64,000 nt of DNA from Robertkochia aurantiaca (GTDB lineage Bacteria; Bacteroidota; Bacteroidia; Flavobacteriales; Flavobacteriaceae). The notes below the pieces were generated by a model. The model did not search any database. It saw only the letters and a list, made by a program, of their open reading frames with translations, and was not told the DNA's origin. Shown here in pieces: positions 59,501-64,000 of the stretch. The translations under genes were made by a program, and so were the position numbers. How positions within the stretch are numbered: position 1 is the stretch's first letter; each line of letters starts with the position of its first letter. The stretch lies in the NCBI RefSeq assembly GCF_020166495.1, contig NZ_JAINZS010000004.1, positions 496,001-560,000 on the forward strand. Reading direction: 5' to 3'.

Positions 59501-61774
59501 ATGGAAAACATTTATTTACTGATGATCGTAGCACTGGCCGTTCTGGCAATAGCAGACCTTGTGGTTGGTGTGAGTAATGACGCGGTTAACTTTTTAAATT
59601 CAGCGATCGGTTCCAAGGCTATTTCCTTCAGAACCATCATGATCGTGGCCAGTTTGGGAATCTTTCTGGGTGCGGTATTTTCTAGCGGAATGATGGAAGT
59701 GGCCCGTAAGGGTATCTTTGTACCCGAGCAATTCATGTTCAATGAGATCATGATCATTTTTATGGCGGTGATGATCACCGACATCCTGCTTCTGGATTTC
59801 TTTAACACCCTAGGGATGCCTACCTCTACAACGGTGTCGATTGTATTCGAATTGCTTGGTGCCGCGGTGGCCATGGCCCTGATCAAGATATCTGCATCGG
59901 AAACTGAAACCATCGCAGACCTGGCAAATTACATCAATTCCAGTAAGGCGCTGATGATCATTTCAGGAATCCTGCTTTCAGTGGTGATCGCCTTTTCAAT
60001 AGGAGCCCTGGTACAATATCTCTCGCGACTCGTATTCTCGTTTCACTATGAGCGCAAGATGAAAAACTTCGGAGCCATCTTTGGTGGACTGGCACTGACT
60101 GCGATTACCTACTTCATCTTTATGAAGGGTATGAAGGGAACTCCCTACTATGATGATCTTAAGGGTCTGCTAACCGGGAATGAATTACTGATCATCGCCG
60201 GAAGTATGGTTGTATGGACCCTGTTCTCTTTTCTTTATTCAAACGTCTTTAAAAAGAACATTCTGGCGCTGGTAATCACCGTTGGAACCTTCGGTCTAGC
60301 CCTGGCATTCGCCGGAAATGACCTGGTAAACTTTATAGGGGTACCTATGGCCGCCTACCACTCATTTGAAGCATGGAGTGCCTCGGGAGTGGCAGCTGAG
60401 GCCTATTCGATGGGAGCCCTTGCCAAGAAGGTACCTACCGAGCCCATGCTGCTTTTCATAGCAGGTGGTGTGATGGTACTTACCCTTTGGTTCTCAAAGA
60501 AAGCCCGTACGGTTACAGAAACCGAACTCGGACTGGCAAGACAAGATGAAGGGCAGGAGAAGTTTCAACCCAACCTGCTTTCCCGCACAGTGGTGCGTGC
60601 TTCGACCCGTTTCAGCGAAGGCCTGGATATGATCCTGCCTAAAAGCACCCAGCAAAAGATCAATTCGAGGTTTGAAAAGCCGCAGAACAACCCTGCCATT
60701 GCGAAACACGACGCACCGGTATTCGACCAGATCAGGGCTTCGGTAAACCTGATGATCGCAGGTGTTCTTATCTCTATTGCTACTTCAATGAAGCTACCTT
60801 TGTCTACCACCTATGTAACCTTTATGGTGGCCATGGGAACATCGCTGGCAGACCGTGCCTGGGGCCGTGAGAGCGCCGTTTACCGTGTTGCCGGAGTATT
60901 TAATGTGATCGGCGGATGGTTCTTTACCGCTATCTCAGCCTTTTTCGCAGCTGCCCTGATGGCGTATATCATATACCTGGGCGGACCGGCTGCTATAGCA
61001 GTTCTTATCTTCTTTGCCATCGTTCTTTTAGTGAGAAACTACATCACCTACAAAAAACGTTCACAGGAGACCAAAGAAGAAGACCGAATCAAAAGATCTG
61101 AAAGCAGCTCTATTCAGGGAGTGATACACGAGAGTGCCGATAATATCAGCGCCGTGGCTAACCGCAGCAGAAAAATCTTCAGAGATGCTATTACCGGTCT
61201 GGCCAAGGAAGATCTGAAACAACTCAAAAAGAGTAAGAAAGGAAATGATAAGCTTACTTCTGAGGTTGAAGAACTGCGCGATAACATCTTCTACTTTATC
61301 AAAAACCTCGATGAATCAAGTGTAGGCGCGAGTGATTTTTATATCACAGCCCTGGGCTATCTTCAGGATATGGCACAATCACTTGAATACATCGGCAAGG
61401 CGAGCTACAAACATGTGAACAACAATCACAAGAAACTGAAATTTAATCAGACCCGTGACTTGCTCGAAGTTCAGGAAGAGATCGAGAAACTGCTGGATCG
61501 CATTAATGAAACCTTTAAGAACCGCGATCTGGATAATATCGATGAAATTCTTCACAGTAAACAATTGCTGCTTGAAAGACTATCAGAGAAGATCCAAAAG
61601 CAAATTACAAGAACCCGTTCTGAAGAGTCCAGCCCCAAAAACACATCGCTGTATTTCAGCCTGTTGATGGAAAGTAAAGACTTTGTCGTAGCGGTCATGA
61701 ACCTGATGGAACTCTATTACAGAGAACACGACAGCAGTATTCCTGCACCGGAGATCGTATCAGAATCCAACTAA
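59501..61774 (+). CDS. PiT-family phosphate transporter fused to a PhoU-like domain
   Basis: 757-residue inner-membrane phosphate symporter, far longer than E. coli PitA (about 500). Two copies of the PiT signature are seen: VGVSNDAVNFLNSAIGS (about 23-39) and FAGNDLVNFIGVPMAAYHS (about 267-285). About ten hydrophobic helices run to residue 530. The C-terminal 210 residues are soluble, helical and charged, with ALGYLQDMAQSLEYIGKASY, a PhoU-like repeat. In separate-gene systems (pap-pit) PhoU-like proteins regulate uptake; here the two are one chain. It follows the phosphate porin by 54 bases and ends at a strong terminator. Confidence 0.9.
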   Translation: MENIYLLMIVALAVLAIADLVVGVSNDAVNFLNSAIGSKAISFRTIMIVASLGIFLGAVFSSGMMEVARKGIFVPEQFMFNEIMIIFMAVMITDILLLDFFNTLGMPTSTTVSIVFELLGAAVAMALIKISASETETIADLANYINSSKALMIISGILLSVVIAFSIGALVQYLSRLVFSFHYERKMKNFGAIFGGLALTAITYFIFMKGMKGTPYYDDLKGLLTGNELLIIAGSMVVWTLFSFLYSNVFKKNILALVITVGTFGLALAFAGNDLVNFIGVPMAAYHSFEAWSASGVAAEAYSMGALAKKVPTEPMLLFIAGGVMVLTLWFSKKARTVTETELGLARQDEGQEKFQPNLLSRTVVRASTRFSEGLDMILPKSTQQKINSRFEKPQNNPAIAKHDAPVFDQIRASVNLMIAGVLISIATSMKLPLSTTYVTFMVAMGTSLADRAWGRESAVYRVAGVFNVIGGWFFTAISAFFAAALMAYIIYLGGPAAIAVLIFFAIVLLVRNYITYKKRSQETKEEDRIKRSESSSIQGVIHESADNISAVANRSRKIFRDAITGLAKEDLKQLKKSKKGNDKLTSEVEELRDNIFYFIKNLDESSVGASDFYITALGYLQDMAQSLEYIGKASYKHVNNNHKKLKFNQTRDLLEVQEEIEKLLDRINETFKNRDLDNIDEILHSKQLLLERLSEKIQKQITRTRSEESSPKNTSLYFSLLMESKDFVVAVMNLMELYYREHDSSIPAPEIVSESN

Positions 61775-61778
61775 ATAT

Positions 61779-61805
61779 AAAAAGCGCCATTCGGCGCTTT
61801 TTTTT
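61779..61805 (+). terminator. Terminator after the PiT gene
   Basis: Stem AAAAAGCGCC / GGCGCTTTTT (61779-61788, 61793-61802), loop ATTC, followed by more T. Confidence 0.9.
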
Positions 61806-61828
61806 ATTTTGTACGAAACTCTTCAACC

Positions 61829-62545
61829 ATGCCGAATAAATATCTGTTACTTGGTGCCGCCTCCCTGGCGGCACTAACTTCCTGCACCAGGGAGCAAAAG
61901 CCCACTGCCCAGCAACTACTTGACAAAACCATAGCATATCACGATCCTGATAATGCCTGGGAAAAATTTGAAGGTGAACTTGAGATCGTCTTAGAAATGC
62001 CCGAGTCTAGCGACAGAATAACCCGTATCACTTTAGACCGACCCGATGACTACTTCAGGGCAGAGACCATCAAAGATAGCACTGTAACTGTAAGAACGTA
62101 TGATAAAGGCCAATGTACCTTCACCCTTAATGGCCGAAGCGAACTGAGCCAGGATGAGATTGAGACACATCGTGGCAGTTGCGAGCGCACAGCTTTCATG
62201 AAAGACTATTACAGCTACCTCTACGGGCTGCCGATGAAATTGCGTGATCCAGGCACACAGCTGCAACCTGAAGTGAAGCTTGACACCTTTCAGAACAAGA
62301 CCTATTATGTTTTGAAGGTCTCTTACGACCCCGAAGTGGGTAAAGACACCTGGTCGTTTTATATTAACCCTGAAACCTATGCCATGGAAGCCTACCAGTT
62401 CGTGCATAACGACAATGGCAAAGGAGAATATATCCTGCTTGAAGGCCTTGACACCATAAAGGGAATGATGATCCCAAAAGACAGGCACTGGTACACTAAC
62501 GAGGGAAAATTTCTGGGCTCTGATCGTCTCAGATCGGCTGAATAA
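61829..62545 (+). CDS. DUF6503-type lipoprotein
   Basis: 238-residue secreted lipoprotein with lipobox LTSC (C19) after a short signal peptide. The mature protein has TAQQLLDKTIAYHDPDNAWE (about 26-45), the usual opening of the DUF6503 family, and beta strands typical of LolA/LppX-like half-barrels, with YVLKVSYDPEVGKDTWSFYI and MMIPKDRHWY. Proteins of this shape may bind lipids, but no function is shown for the family. It is convergent with nrdA and separated from it by a shared terminator. Confidence 0.82.
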   Translation: MPNKYLLLGAASLAALTSCTREQKPTAQQLLDKTIAYHDPDNAWEKFEGELEIVLEMPESSDRITRITLDRPDDYFRAETIKDSTVTVRTYDKGQCTFTLNGRSELSQDEIETHRGSCERTAFMKDYYSYLYGLPMKLRDPGTQLQPEVKLDTFQNKTYYVLKVSYDPEVGKDTWSFYINPETYAMEAYQFVHNDNGKGEYILLEGLDTIKGMMIPKDRHWYTNEGKFLGSDRLRSAE

Positions 62546-62551
62546 AAACAA

Positions 62552-62584
62552 AAAAAGGGAGCTTCTTTGCAGAGCTCCCTTTTT
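62552..62584. terminator. Bidirectional terminator between the DUF6503 gene and nrdA
   Basis: Stem AAAAAGGGAGCT / AGCTCCCTTTTT (62552-62563, 62573-62584) with a nine-base loop and T tracts on both strands. Confidence 0.9.
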
Positions 62585-62599
62585 CTGAAAACAGTTAAA

Positions 62600-64000
62600 C
62601 TATGAGCCACACATCAGGCAGTCATCATCTTCGTTCTCTTTGGAACGCTTCAGCATTTCCTTTAACTCCTGTGGGGTAAGTGGCTCAACTGCCACAGGAG
62701 AATTCGCAGTTGCTGTTTTCACCTCAGCTGCTTCTTTTGGAACCTCTGCCGTTTTCTTGGTATTGTCAAGGGTGAATTTAATCGCATCCACCGCAGATTT
62801 CGTTCTCAGGTAATACATACCGGTTTTCAGACCGCTCTTCCAGGCATAGAAATGCATGGATGTAAGCTTTGCGAAATTCGCTCCCTCCATAAAGAGATTC
62901 AACGACTGGCTCTGGTCGATAAAGTATCCACGGTGACGAGACATGTCGATTATATCTTTCATACTCATCTCCCAGACGGTTTTATAAAGCTCCTTGATGT
63001 CCTGAGGAATTCCATCTATATACTGTATCGAGCCATTGGCTCTCATAAGCTCCTGCTTCAGCTCTTCGGTCCATAGACCGAGATTCACCAGGTCTTCCAG
63101 CAAGTGTTTGTTCACCACGATGAATTCACCCGATAACACCCTTCTGGTATAGATGTTTGAGGTATAGGGCTCAAAACATTCGTTGTTCCCCAGTATCTGT
63201 GAGGTAGACGCTGTAGGCATGGGAGCTACCAGCAATGAATTTCGTATCCCGTGCTTTTTAACGTCTTTACGCAGTTTTGCCCAGTCCCAGTTACCGGAAA
63301 GCTCTTCGTCTTTAATCCCCCACATATTATGCTGGAACTCCCCGTTTGAAATAGGCGAACCTTTGTAGGTCTCGTATGGCCCCTCTTCCTTGGCCATTTC
63401 CATCGAAGCGGTCACCGCTGCATAATACAAGGTCTCGAAGATATCCTGGTTTAATTGCTTAGCCTCATCAGAGGTAAAGGGCAGACGCAGTCTGATAAAT
63501 GTGTCTGCCAGACCCTGAACCCCAAGCCCTATCGGACGGTGTCTGAAGTTCGAATTGGCTGCTTCAGGCACAGGGTAATAATTGCGGTCGATCACACGGT
63601 TCAAATTACGGGTCACCCTTTTGGTTACCCTGAACAATTCTTTATGATCAAAGCTTCCGTTCTTTACAAACATCGGGAGTGCAATAGAGGCAAGGTTACA
63701 AACCGCCACTTCGTCAGGAGCCGTATATTCCAATATCTCAGTACAAAGATTGGAAGACTTGATGGTTCCCAGGTTTTTCTGATTCGATTTGCGGTTGGCA
63801 GCATCCTTATACAGCATGTAGGGAGTACCGGTCTCTATCTGAGATTCCAGGATCTTCTCCCAAAGCTCCCGTGCCTTCACCTTTTTTCGTCCCTTTCCTT
63901 CTTCCTCGTAACCGATATAGAGCTTTTCAAAATCATCACCGTAAGCATCTGAAAGTCCCGGACATTCATTCGGGCACATCAGTGTCCAGTAACTGTCGGC
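62600..64000 (-). CDS. nrdA: Ribonucleotide reductase alpha subunit, 5' end cut by window edge
   Basis: C-terminal 466 residues of a class Ia-type reductase that makes dNDPs. The frame continues past the right edge ([20 protein letters not shown]), so the ATG at 63979 is internal. Active-site residues are seen in KSSNLCTEI (Asn, Cys, Glu of the radical site). The two radical-transfer tyrosines are in TGMYYLRT. The C-terminal redox cysteines are in DDCLMCGS, the swinging tail that reduces the active site. The linker before it is rich in Val, Ala and Glu. The beta subunit gene would lie to the right, outside the window. Confidence 0.95.
   Translation of the reverse strand, partial: ADSYWTLMCPNECPGLSDAYGDDFEKLYIGYEEEGKGRKKVKARELWEKILESQIETGTPYMLYKDAANRKSNQKNLGTIKSSNLCTEILEYTAPDEVAVCNLASIALPMFVKNGSFDHKELFRVTKRVTRNLNRVIDRNYYPVPEAANSNFRHRPIGLGVQGLADTFIRLRLPFTSDEAKQLNQDIFETLYYAAVTASMEMAKEEGPYETYKGSPISNGEFQHNMWGIKDEELSGNWDWAKLRKDVKKHGIRNSLLVAPMPTASTSQILGNNECFEPYTSNIYTRRVLSGEFIVVNKHLLEDLVNLGLWTEELKQELMRANGSIQYIDGIPQDIKELYKTVWEMSMKDIIDMSRHRGYFIDQSQSLNLFMEGANFAKLTSMHFYAWKSGLKTGMYYLRTKSAVDAIKFTLDNTKKTAEVPKEAAEVKTATANSPVAVEPLTPQELKEMLKRSKENEDDDCLMCGS

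Overview
This window is a gene-dense stretch of the chromosome of a member of the Bacteroidetes, most likely a (marine-type) flavobacterium. Four things point there. Promoters follow the Bacteroidetes pattern (TTTG or TTG, about 20 bases, then TAnnTTTG), and Shine-Dalgarno sequences are rare. A complete MoxR/Bat (aerotolerance-type) operon is present, as is a TonB-dependent receptor with a carboxypeptidase-like N-terminal domain. Several families are typical of the group: DUF3078, DUF6503, DUF4382, a very long PiT phosphate transporter and a type 2-like IleS. No tRNA, rRNA, insertion sequence, prophage, CRISPR array or origin was seen. The gene at each edge is cut: ileS on the left and nrdA on the right.

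Layout. 1-8.2 kb (minus strand): ileS, recO with a TonB receptor, glutamate dehydrogenase, cystathionine gamma-synthase-type enzyme. 8.3-13.9 kb (mostly plus): small lipoproteins, an ArsC/Spx-like protein, a DMT exporter, a YheT hydrolase, a 2'-5' RNA ligase-like protein, a lipid-anchored azurin and a DUF1080 lipoprotein. 13.9-19.4 kb: pheS and neighbours, cvpA, then a SulP transporter with a beta-carbonic anhydrase (probable bicarbonate uptake). 19.4-28.9 kb: one long minus-strand operon moxR-DUF58-DUF4381-like-batA-batB-batC-batD-batE, followed by a small acidic secreted protein with its own promoter. 29-36.5 kb: DUF4382 lipoprotein, aldo/keto reductase, SDR, AlbA_2 protein, sugar kinase, PPP-type phosphatase, and an OmpA/HhH pair. 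36.7-45 kb: ALDH7, 3-hydroxyanthranilate dioxygenase, CAP lipoprotein, isoaspartyl peptidase, and glpK-glpD facing gpsA. 45.5-57.9 kb: Kbp-like protein, nadD-gmk-yicC, a MORN-repeat protein, aspS, a ClC protein, a cold-shock protein, tadA/dxs, DUF3078, dgt. 58.2-64 kb: a phosphate-type porin followed by a PiT-PhoU fusion, a DUF6503 lipoprotein and nrdA.

How the parts fit. The two metabolic pairs are SulP plus carbonic anhydrase (HCO3-/CO2) and OprP-type porin plus PiT-PhoU (phosphate crossing both membranes). The MoxR/Bat block is predicted to build a cell-envelope complex of VWA and TPR proteins. The glycerol genes oppose each other: GlpK/GlpD take glycerol to DHAP, and GpsA runs the reverse step for lipid synthesis.

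No clearly new multi-gene system stands out among the coding genes. The most novel-looking signals are non-coding. (1) At 45.25-45.40 kb there is a candidate small RNA with a sigma54-like promoter and a strong terminator. (2) At 58.0-58.13 kb there is a second candidate small RNA with its own terminator. (3) A shared 11-base-period TTAACA-type direct repeat, resembling a Pho box, lies upstream of the phosphate porin and also upstream of an unrelated small MORN gene. (4) A perfect palindrome sits exactly between the promoter elements of the moxR-bat operon. All readings here are by eye; no database or folding program was run.
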